A DNA stretch of 27,167 nt from UBA1715 sp045615765 (lineage in GTDB: Bacteria; Bacteroidota; Bacteroidia; Bacteroidales; UBA1715). The translations under genes and the position numbers were made by a program. Shown one piece after another: positions 6,886-15,079 of the stretch. Position 1 is the first letter of the stretch; each line of letters starts with the position of its first letter. The notes beneath the pieces are model-generated. The model searched no databases. It saw nothing but the letters and a program-made list of their open reading frames with translations, and was not told where the DNA came from. The stretch spans positions 1 to 27,167 of the forward strand of contig JAZLFM010000051.1 in NCBI GenBank assembly GCA_045615765.1, written 5' to 3'.

Positions 6886-9333
6886 TTACTCAAAAACATA
6901 GACGCGTTTCACGCGACGTGCTATTGAGGTCATAACTTCGTATGGAATAGTACCTATCTTTTCAGCCATTTTTGTTATTGGAAGATCTTTGCCAAATAAA
7001 ATAACTTCATCTCCTAGTTTAACATCAGGTATGTCTGTTATGTCTATCATAGCTGCATCCATACAGATATTCCCAACAACAGGGACTTCCTTCCCATGAA
7101 TCAAAACAGTTCCTACGCCATTGCTTAGTTTTCTGTTAAAGCCATCGGCATATCCAATTGGAATAACGGCAATTTTTGATTCGCGTTGTAGTATTGTTTT
7201 GCGTGAATATCCAACAGATGTATCATTTTTCATTGTACGAATACCAGAGACAAATGTTTTTAATGTACTGATTGGTTGACAAACCTGAGGGTTTACGAAA
7301 CTAATGCCATATAAACCAATACCTAGTCTTACCATATCAAATTGATAGTCACGGAAACGCTCTATTCCGGCAGAATTCAAAATATGACGCATAATAGGAT
7401 ATGGGAAAGAATCCATAATTTGTTTCGTCATATTTTCAAATAATGAAATTTGTTCCATTGTGAATGAGTCGAATTGTGAGTCATCGCTACCAACTAAATG
7501 AGAGAACAAGGATTCAATATGAATGTTTGGTATGGTCTTTATTTCTGAAATAAGTTGTTGAATCTGCTGTGGTTGGAATCCATATCGTGCCATTCCGGTA
7601 TCCATTTTCAAATGGATAGTGAATATCTTATCGGGATTGCTTGCGCATAATTGTTTTAGTTCATCTAAAACTGCGAAATTATGAATGTTTGGTTCCAAGC
7701 CATAGTCGAATAATTTCGAAAGCATTCCATATTCTGGATTCATAACAATAATTGGTGTTGTAATTCCAGAGTTTCGTAATTCTATACCTTCATCTATAAA
7801 GGCAACAGCAAGATAGTCAACTTTGTTATGTTGAAGAATATTCGCTATCTCATACGAACCATTTCCATAGCAAAATGCCTTAACCATAATCATAATCTTT
7901 GTATTGGCATTTAAACAAGAACGGAAATAGTTTAGATTGTGGACAATTGCGTTAAGATTAACTTCTAATACAGTTTGATGTGTTTGTTGCTGTAGTTGGT
8001 CAACAAGTTGTTCAAAAGCAAATTCACGCGCACCTTTAAAAAGAATTGTTTCATTTTGAAATACAAATTCGTGAAATTTCTGTAAAGCAACTTCTGTTGA
8101 TTTAAAATAATGTCCTGTCGGAAGATATCGTTTTAAATATTTAGAGATATCTTTTCCTACGCCTATTACTCTATTTATGGAATATTCGCGAATAAGATCA
8201 GCAATACTTGAGTATAACTCGTCAAAGTTCATACCTGTTTGTTTTACATCAGAAAGAACCAATGTTTTTGACGTGTTTTTATGTTGCTGATGTAGAAACT
8301 GTAAGGCTATTTTTACACTTTGAAAGTCTGAATTGTAACTGTCATTAATAAGTACGCAATTATTTCTTCCTGCAATTTGTTCCAAACGCATAGCTACGGT
8401 TGGCAATTCATTGAATAAAGCAAGGTCGAAATTTACATTTAAAACTTGTAGGGCATAAAAACAATGTATGGCATTTTCAATAGAAGCTTTGTCAATGCAC
8501 GGTATGGTGAAAGAGAATGATTCTCCTTTCCAAGAAGCTGTGATCGTAGTATTGCTTTCATTGATTTGAGTGGAAACAATATGTTCAGCATTCTTATTGA
8601 AGCCCCAGGATACCAAGTTTACATTTGATAATTTTTTCGCTTCTTTATCTATTGTAGAATAGTCGGAACAATAAATAAGTGATTGTGTATCTTTGAAAAG
8701 CAACATTTTCTCTTGAATCTTTTGTTCTATTGAAGAAAAATGTTGTTGATGTGCGTCGCCAATATTTGAGAAAATACCTACAGTTGGTCGTATCATTGTT
8801 TGTAAGCGTGACATTTCTCCAACTTCCGAAATACCAGCTTCAATGATTCCGTATTTGAATTTGTTGTCAAGGAGCATTAACGACAAAGGTACGCCAATTT
8901 GAGAGTTAAAACTTCTTGGGCTTCTAACGACTGTCGTTTGTTGTTTCATTAGGAAATACAACCATTCTTTTATTATCGTTTTTCCATTGCTACCCGTTAT
9001 TGCCAATAACGGATTGTTGTATGCTTTACGATATTCGGTAAGTAGTGATTGAAAAGCGTCTAAAACGGAACTTGAAATAATGTAGTTCGCATCGGGAAAA
9101 GTCGGGTAGTTTTCTCCTTGTTGTACCCAGAAGTTTCGGCATCCTCGTTCATACATATCGCTAATAAAATCGTGTCCATTGCTTCGTACACCTTTTATAG
9201 CTAAAAATATGGCAGAAATCTCATCAAATGAGGTTCTGCTATCGGTTTGAATTTTTGTTATTTTTAAGTTACCGTTCCCTTCGCAAACAGAATGGGTTAA
9301 TTGTGCAATTTCTGCTAATGAATATTGAAACAT
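6886..9333 (-). CDS. murF-alr: Bifunctional UDP-MurNAc-tripeptide:D-Ala-D-Ala ligase / alanine racemase (MurF-Alr fusion)
   Basis: 815 residues. The N-terminal MurF half (about 1-445) adds D-Ala-D-Ala to UDP-MurNAc-tripeptide: ATP loop TGSNGKT at 113-119, IIEAGISEVGEM near 163-174, INDSYNSDFQS near 329-339. The C-terminal half (about 453-815) is a fold-III alanine racemase: PLP lysine Lys485 in MVKAFCYGNG, the second catalytic base Tyr709 in VGYSRK, and CMD at 757-759. It thus makes D-Ala and uses the dipeptide derived from it. The fusion is a known Bacteroidota arrangement. The start lies 11 nt after the stop of the upstream phosphatase gene, implying co-transcription. The stop at 6886-6888 touches the anmK stop with no spacer and no terminator. 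No lesion is visible. Confidence 0.95.
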   Translation of the reverse strand: MFQYSLAEIAQLTHSVCEGNGNLKITKIQTDSRTSFDEISAIFLAIKGVRSNGHDFISDMYERGCRNFWVQQGENYPTFPDANYIISSSVLDAFQSLLTEYRKAYNNPLLAITGSNGKTIIKEWLYFLMKQQTTVVRSPRSFNSQIGVPLSLMLLDNKFKYGIIEAGISEVGEMSRLQTMIRPTVGIFSNIGDAHQQHFSSIEQKIQEKMLLFKDTQSLIYCSDYSTIDKEAKKLSNVNLVSWGFNKNAEHIVSTQINESNTTITASWKGESFSFTIPCIDKASIENAIHCFYALQVLNVNFDLALFNELPTVAMRLEQIAGRNNCVLINDSYNSDFQSVKIALQFLHQQHKNTSKTLVLSDVKQTGMNFDELYSSIADLIREYSINRVIGVGKDISKYLKRYLPTGHYFKSTEVALQKFHEFVFQNETILFKGAREFAFEQLVDQLQQQTHQTVLEVNLNAIVHNLNYFRSCLNANTKIMIMVKAFCYGNGSYEIANILQHNKVDYLAVAFIDEGIELRNSGITTPIIVMNPEYGMLSKLFDYGLEPNIHNFAVLDELKQLCASNPDKIFTIHLKMDTGMARYGFQPQQIQQLISEIKTIPNIHIESLFSHLVGSDDSQFDSFTMEQISLFENMTKQIMDSFPYPIMRHILNSAGIERFRDYQFDMVRLGIGLYGISFVNPQVCQPISTLKTFVSGIRTMKNDTSVGYSRKTILQRESKIAVIPIGYADGFNRKLSNGVGTVLIHGKEVPVVGNICMDAAMIDITDIPDVKLGDEVILFGKDLPITKMAEKIGTIPYEVMTSIARRVKRVYVFE

Positions 9334-9344
9334 GTTGTTCCTTA

Positions 9345-11738
9345 TTAAATTCTAAAACCTATAACCAAGACATCGTCAATCTGTTCTGTGTTTCCAGATT
9401 CTATCCATTCAACTAATTCGTGATCCAAAAGTCCACGTTGTTCTTCCATTGAATGTTCGTAGATATTAACGAATACTTGTTTTAATTTCTTAATCATAAA
9501 TTTCTTACCCTTTGGACCGCCAAATTGATCTTGGAAACCATCGGAGAATGTATAAAGAGTGTCACCTGTTTTAAGTTGCAAACATATTTCTTCGAATGGA
9601 ACCATTTCAGGGTAAATGGCAATAGGTTGTTTGTTTCCAGCAACTTGAATGATATGGTAAGTTTCGTTGTTTTCTTCAGAAACGAATTCTTGAATTTTTA
9701 TTCTGTCATTTTCTTCAACTTCACCTTCAACATAATCTTTGCGGACAATTATAAGAGGGTTGTTTGCACCAGCATAACGTACAGTTTTTGTCTCTTCATT
9801 ATACATCCACATTGCCAAGTCCATACCGTCTTTTTGTTCTCCTGCAGCACCGGTTTGTTTTAATGACTTTATAATATGAGCACGAAGTTTGTCTAGAATT
9901 TCTCCCGCGTGAATGTCGGTCATTGTTGGATCATTAATGATTTCATTTAATCCGGCAGTTCCTAACATACTCATGAAAGCTCCTGGAACACCGTGACCAG
10001 TACAGTCGGCAGCAACCGCGATTTTCCAATTTGATTTTCTTCCGATCCAATAATAGTCACCACTTACAATGTCGCGTGGTTTGAATAAGATGAATTTGTG
10101 GTCGGCGAATAATTCTTCTACCAATTCAGGTTTCGGTAATATGGCAGTCTGGATACGACTTGCATAATGGATACTATCCATGATACTTTCCTGTTGGATT
10201 TCGATTTGTTCTTTTTGGGCAGTAACTTCGTCTTTCTGTCTTTCTATTTCTGCTTTCTGTTGAGTAATCTCTTCGTTTTGTTTACTGATTTCGTCGTTTT
10301 TGCTTGCCAACTGATCATTTTGTTCGCGAATCTTTTTATTCAATTTTTGAGACTTCATGAACAAGTAAATTACGAAGATCAAGAATATTGCAATTATGAT
10401 TGCCGCTCCAGTCATGATGCGATTACGAAGTTGTAATGCATCTTGTTCCTTCTGCATGAAAGCCTGACGTTCTTTTGCTTGAGCAATTTCTTTATCCTTC
10501 ATTTCTGATCCAAAACGTGCAGACAATTGGTTCATTTGACGTAGCATTTCCTGGCCTCGTAAGGTGTCTTGCATTGTCACGTATTGCTCATAGTGACGTA
10601 ATGCATTTTCATAATCTCCTAATGAATCAAGCGTGCATGCAAAATCTTTAAACCACATGCATTCTTTTTCATTGTAATTACCTTCTTTTATACGAGGATA
10701 TTCTTTAAGGAAAAATTCTTTAGCTTTTTCATATTGCTTCATTTTATGGTACATCAAAGCGTATCCATTTTCAATTGCAATAATTTCAGCGAAGTAGTTT
10801 TTTCGTAATGCGATAGGGTAAACTTTGTCGAAACTAGCTTTTGCTTTGCTCCAATCTTGGGTCATCGTGTAAAGAAGACCCATGTTTGTCGTATTTTTTG
10901 TTATGTTCAAAGAATCTTTTAATTCTTCGTAAATTTTCTCAGCTTCGTTTCTATAGAAAAATGCTGAATCAAGATGCTGATATTTCGTAATAACATTTTT
11001 ACGATTGTAACCAGCATATATAGCAGACATGTTTTGCATAACATTGGCAACTTCTCCCATATTGCCAAGTTCGCGTTGAACTTCAATAGCTTTTCTGTCA
11101 TATTCAAGAGAAAGGTCGAAACTTTCTAGTGTGTAGTAAATACCAGCTATATTTATTAAACAAGTTCCTACACCTGCTTTGAAGTCTATTTTTTCAAAAT
11201 ATTTACTTGCATTTTGGTATGACTCTAGAGCCTCTTCGTTTCGTGCAAGATTTTGAAATATGTTACCCGCTTGTAAGTATCCGATTGCGATACCTCTATC
11301 ATATTGTGCTTTCTTTCCAGCTTCGATAGATTCTTTTGCAAAAGACAAACCTGTATCGTTCTTCCCAATGGAATAGCAAACGCTAGCAGACTGAGTAAGT
11401 GCTTTGTTTAGTCCCAGCCAATATTCATGACTTCTTGCTTCGTCTGCAGCTTTTGTGAAATATGTTAACGCAGAGTCTTGCAACCCCATTGCTAAATATA
11501 ATTTCGCCGTAGAGTGGTACGCAGCTGTGGATTGTTCATACAGATGCTCGCTTTGAGCGTATTTGAGAGCTTTGTTGTAATAAAAGAGAATGGAGTCAAC
11601 GTTTCCTACAGAGAAAAATGCTTCACCTTGTTTCATAAAAGACTCTGCTTTTTTGATTTTAGTAGAGTCAACACTTTGTGCAGCCGCAAAAAGGCAACAA
11701 CACAAAGCAATCGCTAGAGTATATATTCTTTGTTTCAT
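9345..11738 (-). CDS. Membrane sensor phosphatase: periplasmic TPR array, TM helix, coiled coil, cytoplasmic SpoIIE/PP2C domain
   Basis: 797 residues from the ATG at 11738, chosen because MKQRIYTLAIALCCCLFAAAQS is a clean signal peptide; the frame stays open to an ATG at 11792, which would bury it. Order (797 numbering): TPR repeats about 30-395, helical linker, one transmembrane helix about 442-461, coiled coil about 462-522 with five near-perfect heptads at 483-517 (E-I/V-x-x-Q-K/N-x), then a SpoIIE/RsbU-type PP2C domain about 525-797. Metal-binding aspartates are in AADCTGHGVPGAF (Asp578), TFSDGFQDQ (Asp733) and QIDDVLV near the end. Such proteins dephosphorylate Ser/Thr-phosphorylated partners such as anti-sigma antagonists. 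No partner is encoded here. The gene is upstream of murF-alr, so envelope sensing is a reasonable inference. The topology is predicted. Confidence 0.85.
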   Translation of the reverse strand: MKQRIYTLAIALCCCLFAAAQSVDSTKIKKAESFMKQGEAFFSVGNVDSILFYYNKALKYAQSEHLYEQSTAAYHSTAKLYLAMGLQDSALTYFTKAADEARSHEYWLGLNKALTQSASVCYSIGKNDTGLSFAKESIEAGKKAQYDRGIAIGYLQAGNIFQNLARNEEALESYQNASKYFEKIDFKAGVGTCLINIAGIYYTLESFDLSLEYDRKAIEVQRELGNMGEVANVMQNMSAIYAGYNRKNVITKYQHLDSAFFYRNEAEKIYEELKDSLNITKNTTNMGLLYTMTQDWSKAKASFDKVYPIALRKNYFAEIIAIENGYALMYHKMKQYEKAKEFFLKEYPRIKEGNYNEKECMWFKDFACTLDSLGDYENALRHYEQYVTMQDTLRGQEMLRQMNQLSARFGSEMKDKEIAQAKERQAFMQKEQDALQLRNRIMTGAAIIIAIFLIFVIYLFMKSQKLNKKIREQNDQLASKNDEISKQNEEITQQKAEIERQKDEVTAQKEQIEIQQESIMDSIHYASRIQTAILPKPELVEELFADHKFILFKPRDIVSGDYYWIGRKSNWKIAVAADCTGHGVPGAFMSMLGTAGLNEIINDPTMTDIHAGEILDKLRAHIIKSLKQTGAAGEQKDGMDLAMWMYNEETKTVRYAGANNPLIIVRKDYVEGEVEENDRIKIQEFVSEENNETYHIIQVAGNKQPIAIYPEMVPFEEICLQLKTGDTLYTFSDGFQDQFGGPKGKKFMIKKLKQVFVNIYEHSMEEQRGLLDHELVEWIESGNTEQIDDVLVIGFRI

Positions 11739-11744
11739 AATGTA

Positions 11745-11752
11745 CAAAGATA
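11745..11752 (-). promoter_or_regulatory. Possible -7 box for the TPR/PP2C - murF-alr operon
   Basis: On the minus strand this reads TATCTTTG, a full match to TAnnTTTG, only 6 nt before the ATG at 11738. No -33 TTTG occurs at 18-20 nt. If real, the transcript would be leaderless or nearly so; this also argues against the upstream start at 11792. Confidence 0.4.
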
Positions 11753-11900
11753 CTTTTTTTTGCCATTGGTATTGCGATAGAGAAGAATACATTTCAACAA
11801 ATATATTAACAGAAACAATGGTTTTGTGACCGCATTGTAAGCAGACTTTTAAAGATTTGAAAAAATCATAAAAAAACTGAGCATTTATCTAAAATATTTC

Positions 11901-11908
11901 TACTTTTG
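11901..11908 (+). promoter_or_regulatory. Possible -7 box for rocD
   Basis: TACTTTTG matches TAnnTTTG and would give a leader of about 40 nt to the ATG at 11955. No good -33 element is present at the standard distance. The rest of the 216-nt divergent region holds only AT-rich sequence and a weak GATTT / AAATC inverted repeat near 11854-11867. Confidence 0.4.
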
Positions 11909-11954
11909 GCACAAATAAATTTAAGTTTAATCCATTTAATTGATTGAAACAATT

Positions 11955-13172
11955 ATGACTCCTCAAGATTACATGGACAGAGAGAATAAGTATGGTGCTC
12001 ACAACTACCATCCACTCCCTGTAGTATTGGAAAAAGGCGAAGGTGTTTTCGTGTGGGACGTTGAAGGAAAACGTTACTATGACTACCTTTCAGCTTATTC
12101 AGCAGTTAACCAAGGTCACTGTCATCCAAAAATCGTGAAAGCGATGGTTGACCAAGCTCAAAAAATAGCTTTAACATCACGTGCATTCTATAATGATGTG
12201 TTAGGTGAATATGAAGAATTTGCATCTAAATTCTTTGGATATGACAAACTTCTTCCTATGAACACAGGTGCAGAAGGTGATGAAACTGCTTTGAAATTAG
12301 CTCGTCGTTGGGGTGTTGTGAAAAAAGGTATTCCTAATGATGAAGTTAAAATCATCTGTTGTGAAGGTAACTTCCACGGAAGAACAATTTCTATCATTTC
12401 GATGTCTATCGATCCTGATTCTTATGCTAACTATGGTCCTCTTACTCCAGGTTTTATTAAAGTTCCTTACGATGATGTAGAAGCTTTAGAAAAAGTTTTG
12501 GGAAAAGAAGGTGATAAAGTTGCAGGTTTCTTGGTAGAACCAATTCAAGGTGAAGCAGGTGTGTATGTTCCACAAGATGGCTATTTGAAAAAATGCTATG
12601 ATTTGTGTAAAAAACACAATGTACTTTTCATCGCTGATGAAGTTCAAACAGGTCTAGCAAGAACTGGTAAAATGCTTTGCTGCGATCACGAAGGTATTCG
12701 TCCTGATATTCTTATCTTAGGTAAGGCTATCAGTGGTGGTATGCTTCCTATTTCAGCAGTTTTAGCAGATGATGAAATCATGTTGACAATCAAACCAGGT
12801 GAACACGGATCTACATACGGTGGAAACCCAATCGCTGGTAAAGTTGCTATCGCTGCATTGTCTGTATTGAAAGAAGAAAAATTGGCTGAAAATGCTGAAA
12901 AACTTGGAAAATTATTCCGTGATGAATTGAATTCTTTCGAACACCCAATGAAAAAATTAGTTCGTGGTAAAGGTCTTTTGAATGCTGTTATTATTGAACC
13001 TCATAATGGTAAAACTGCTTGGGATTTCTGCTTAGCATTAAGAGATAATGGATTGTTGGCAAAACCAACTCACGAACATATTATTCGTTTTGCTCCTCCT
13101 CTTGTAATTAATGAGGCACAAATCAGAGAAAGTGTTGAGATTATCAAGAAAACATTCAAACAATTTGAATAG
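11955..13172 (+). CDS. rocD: Ornithine--oxo-acid aminotransferase
   Basis: 405 residues from the ATG at 11955 (MTPQDYMDRENKYGA); a TTG at 11940 would add five residues but is less likely. It is a class III PLP aminotransferase that converts ornithine and 2-oxoglutarate to glutamate semialdehyde and glutamate, linking arginine/ornithine breakdown to proline and glutamate. Motifs: SAYSAVNQGHCHP for the entry loop, NTGAEGDETALKLAR, FHGRTIS, ADEVQTGLARTGK with the PLP-contacting Asp228, and LGKAISGGMLP with the Schiff-base Lys257. The AYSAVNQGHCHP segment and the overall match favour RocD over acetylornithine aminotransferase ArgD. It is monocistronic, with a terminator 28 nt downstream. Codon use is strongly biased, suggesting high expression. 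Confidence 0.92.
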   Translation: MTPQDYMDRENKYGAHNYHPLPVVLEKGEGVFVWDVEGKRYYDYLSAYSAVNQGHCHPKIVKAMVDQAQKIALTSRAFYNDVLGEYEEFASKFFGYDKLLPMNTGAEGDETALKLARRWGVVKKGIPNDEVKIICCEGNFHGRTISIISMSIDPDSYANYGPLTPGFIKVPYDDVEALEKVLGKEGDKVAGFLVEPIQGEAGVYVPQDGYLKKCYDLCKKHNVLFIADEVQTGLARTGKMLCCDHEGIRPDILILGKAISGGMLPISAVLADDEIMLTIKPGEHGSTYGGNPIAGKVAIAALSVLKEEKLAENAEKLGKLFRDELNSFEHPMKKLVRGKGLLNAVIIEPHNGKTAWDFCLALRDNGLLAKPTHEHIIRFAPPLVINEAQIRESVEIIKKTFKQFE

Positions 13173-13199
13173 TTCAGATAATTGATAGAATAAGACAGG

Positions 13200-13233
13200 G
13201 TAGAGTCGCATTTTTGCGGCTCTACTTGTTTTT
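13200..13233 (+). terminator. Terminator after rocD
   Basis: GTAGAGTCGC (13200-13209) pairs with GCGGCTCTAC (13216-13225), 10 bp with one G-T pair and a 6-nt loop, followed by TTGTTTTT. It starts 28 nt after the rocD stop. The remaining sequence to rpmB (13234-13410) is AT-rich; a near-match to the -7 box (TTATTTTG, 13355-13362) is the only promoter-like signal seen. Confidence 0.85.
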
Positions 13234-13410
13234 ATACTATACTATTTGGTTGTGAAATTGATTAAAAATCAGCAGAATGCATGAATCTAAAAAAAAGAGA
13301 CACTTTTTTTGAAAAAATCTTAGTCAGATATTTTTTTTATTGAGAATTTATATGTTATTTTGCAACCCGATTTAAGAGGAATAGTATATAATAGCAAATA
13401 GTAGAATACA

Positions 13411-13653
13411 ATGTATAGAATTTGTCAAATTACAGGTAAAAGAGCAATGAGTGGCAACAATGTATCTCACTCAAATGCAAAAACGAGAAGAGTTTTCGAT
13501 GTTAACTTGCTCGAAAAGAAATTCTATTTAGCAGAAGAAGACAGATGGATTACCCTTCGTGTTTCAGCAAATGGATTAAGAACTATCAATAAAAAAGGCC
13601 TAAGCCAAGCTCTTAAGGATGCAAAAGCGAAAGGATATATTCAAAACTATTAA
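13411..13653 (+). CDS. rpmB: 50S ribosomal protein L28 (bL28)
   Basis: 80 residues, the usual length for bL28, a large-subunit protein near the tRNA exit region. The start MYRICQITGKRAMSGNNVSHSN carries the family signature (cQiTGk ... G.nVSHs), followed by KTRRVFDVNLLEKKF and a basic tail ending in AKAKGYIQNY. The GKR start segment lacks the paired Cys of zinc-binding L28 versions: only one Cys (residue 5) is present. It is first in a cluster with rpmG (11 nt downstream) and the DUF4295 gene, the normal Bacteroidota order. Confidence 0.97.
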   Translation: MYRICQITGKRAMSGNNVSHSNAKTRRVFDVNLLEKKFYLAEEDRWITLRVSANGLRTINKKGLSQALKDAKAKGYIQNY

Positions 13654-13664
13654 TACTTACAGCA

Positions 13665-13847
13665 ATGGCAAAGAAAGGTAATAGAGTTCAAGTTATTCTT
13701 GAGTGCACAGAACAAAAAGAAAGTGGTGTACCAGGAATGTCTCGTTATATCACAACGAAAAACCGTAAAAATGTTCCTGATAGAATGGAAATGAAAAAAT
13801 ACAATCCATATCTAAGAAAGGTAACTGTTCACAGAGAAATTAAATAA
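13665..13847 (+). CDS. rpmG: 50S ribosomal protein L33 (bL33)
   Basis: 60 residues. MAKKGNRVQVILECTEQK and the later RYITTKNRKNVPDRMEMKKYNPYLRK are the bL33 core, including the conserved Y-T-KN-R pattern and the KYNP motif. Only a single Cys (in LECTEQK) is present and the C-terminal Cys pair of the zinc-ribbon form is absent, so this is the zinc-independent type. It lies between rpmB and the DUF4295 gene, with gaps of 11 and 15 nt, consistent with one transcript. Confidence 0.97.
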   Translation: MAKKGNRVQVILECTEQKESGVPGMSRYITTKNRKNVPDRMEMKKYNPYLRKVTVHREIK

Positions 13848-13862
13848 TACTAAGACTAAGTT

Positions 13863-14018
13863 ATGGCAAAGAAAGTAGTTGCAACCCTTCAAAAAGGTGC
13901 TGGTAAAGAGTTTACAAAGGTTATTAAATCTGTAAAGTCTGAAAAAACAGGTGCTTATGTTTTCACTGAAGAAATAGTTCCTAATTCTGAAGTTCAAGCA
14001 TATTTGAGCAAAAAATAG
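13863..14018 (+). CDS. DUF4295 small basic protein, ribosome-associated
   Basis: A 51-residue basic protein starting MAKKVVATLQKGAGKEFTKV and ending AYLSKK. It is rich in Lys, with no signal peptide or membrane segment. The sequence and its place directly after rpmG match the Bacteroidota-specific DUF4295 family. From memory, a small extra large-subunit protein (bL38) has been seen in Flavobacterium ribosomes and I believe it corresponds to this family, but I am not certain. It has the same start sequence style (MAKK) and spacing as rpmG and precedes a terminator, so it is the last member of the ribosomal part of the cluster. Confidence 0.85.
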   Translation: MAKKVVATLQKGAGKEFTKVIKSVKSEKTGAYVFTEEIVPNSEVQAYLSKK

Positions 14019-14040
14019 TTTTCTCATACATATTAAATAT

Positions 14041-14081
14041 ACAAAAGGCCTTGTCATTATTTATTGATAAGGCTTTTTTGT
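14041..14081 (+). terminator. Terminator between the DUF4295 gene and ftsY
   Basis: ACAAAAGGCCTTGTCA (14041-14056) pairs with 14065-14081 apart from a single bulged T and G-T pairs; the right arm contains six T followed by GTATAT. It lies 22 nt after the stop and probably reduces read-through from the abundant ribosomal-protein transcript into ftsY. Confidence 0.8.
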
Positions 14082-14122
14082 ATATATGGCTGAAATTTGT
14101 AAATTGCAAAAAAATAAAACTA

Positions 14123-15070
14123 ATGGGCTTATTTGATTTTTTTAAGAGCAATAAAAAGGAATCGTTAGACAAAGGATTGGAAAAGACTAAAGAGTCTGTT
14201 CTAAAGAAAATTGCGCGTACTATTGCAGGAAAATCCAAGGTTGATGATGAGGTTCTTGATAATTTGGAGGAAATACTTATTACTTCTGATGTCGGAGTTG
14301 AGACAACTCTTCGTATTATAGAACGAATTGAAAAACGTGTTGCTCGTGATAAGTTTATTGGTACAGATGAACTTCAGAGAATTCTTCGTGAAGAAGTTAT
14401 GGGACTGCTTGCCGAAAATGATAATGATGTCTCTGAAAATTTCCTTGATGTAAAAAACAAACCGTATGTCATTATGGTTGTTGGTGTAAACGGTGTCGGA
14501 AAAACAACAACTATAGGTAAACTTGCTGCTAAATTTACTGCAGCAGGTAAAAAAGTATATCTGGGAGCTGCTGATACATTCCGTGCTGCTGCTATAGAAC
14601 AATTAGAAGTTTGGGCTCAGCGAGTAAATGTTCCTCTTGTAAAACAGCAAATGGGATCTGATCCTGCTTCTGTTGCTTTTGATACATTAAATTCAGCAAT
14701 CGCAAATAATGCCGATGTCGTAATTATTGATACAGCTGGTCGTTTGCATAATAAAGTGAATTTGATGAATGAGTTGACCAAGATTAAGCGTGTTATGCAA
14801 AAGCTGATTCCTGATGCTCCTCATGAAATTCTTCTTGTGCTTGATGCTTCAACTGGACAAAATGCATTTGAACAAGCAAAACAATTTACGAAAGCTACAG
14901 AAGTTAATGCTCTTGCACTTACGAAATTGGATGGTACGGCAAAAGGTGGTGTTGTGATTGGAATCTCTGACCAATTTAAAATACCTGTGAAATATATTGG
15001 TGTAGGTGAAGGTGTTGACGATCTACAATTCTTTAATAAAAAGGATTTTATTGATTCTTTGTTTGAATAG
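14123..15070 (+). CDS. ftsY: Signal recognition particle receptor FtsY
   Basis: 315 residues from the ATG at 14123. The start MGLFDFFKSNKKES gives the short amphipathic membrane-targeting helix found in FtsY; the frame is open back to 14051, but the extra 24 residues overlap the terminator and resemble nothing in the family. There is no long acidic A domain. NG domain (315 numbering): GTPase P-loop GVNGVGKT at 121-128, DTFRAAAIEQL near 151-161, DTAGR at 203-207, TKLDG at 267-271. It docks SRP-ribosome complexes to the inner membrane by reciprocal GTP hydrolysis with Ffh. It lies 9 nt before a small unknown gene and is followed by a CDF transporter on the same strand. Confidence 0.95.
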   Translation: MGLFDFFKSNKKESLDKGLEKTKESVLKKIARTIAGKSKVDDEVLDNLEEILITSDVGVETTLRIIERIEKRVARDKFIGTDELQRILREEVMGLLAENDNDVSENFLDVKNKPYVIMVVGVNGVGKTTTIGKLAAKFTAAGKKVYLGAADTFRAAAIEQLEVWAQRVNVPLVKQQMGSDPASVAFDTLNSAIANNADVVIIDTAGRLHNKVNLMNELTKIKRVMQKLIPDAPHEILLVLDASTGQNAFEQAKQFTKATEVNALALTKLDGTAKGGVVIGISDQFKIPVKYIGVGEGVDDLQFFNKKDFIDSLFE

Positions 15071-15079
15071 TTTTTTGGT

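Noticed and set aside
6903..6915. CGCGT-TTC-ACGCG hairpin near the anmK/murF-alr junction as a terminator
   Set aside because: Five base pairs only, inside the murF-alr coding sequence, with no T-run on either strand.
11739..11792. Longer start for the TPR/PP2C protein
   Set aside because: It would place 18 residues before a clear signal peptide and run through a -7 promoter box.
13234..13410. Small gene or RNA before rpmB
   Set aside because: Only AT-rich sequence with a weak TGATT/AATCA inverted repeat and a near-match promoter box; no ordered structure or open frame with support.
14051..14122. Longer start for FtsY
   Set aside because: The extra sequence overlaps a terminator and the normal FtsY start MGLFDFFK lies at 14123.
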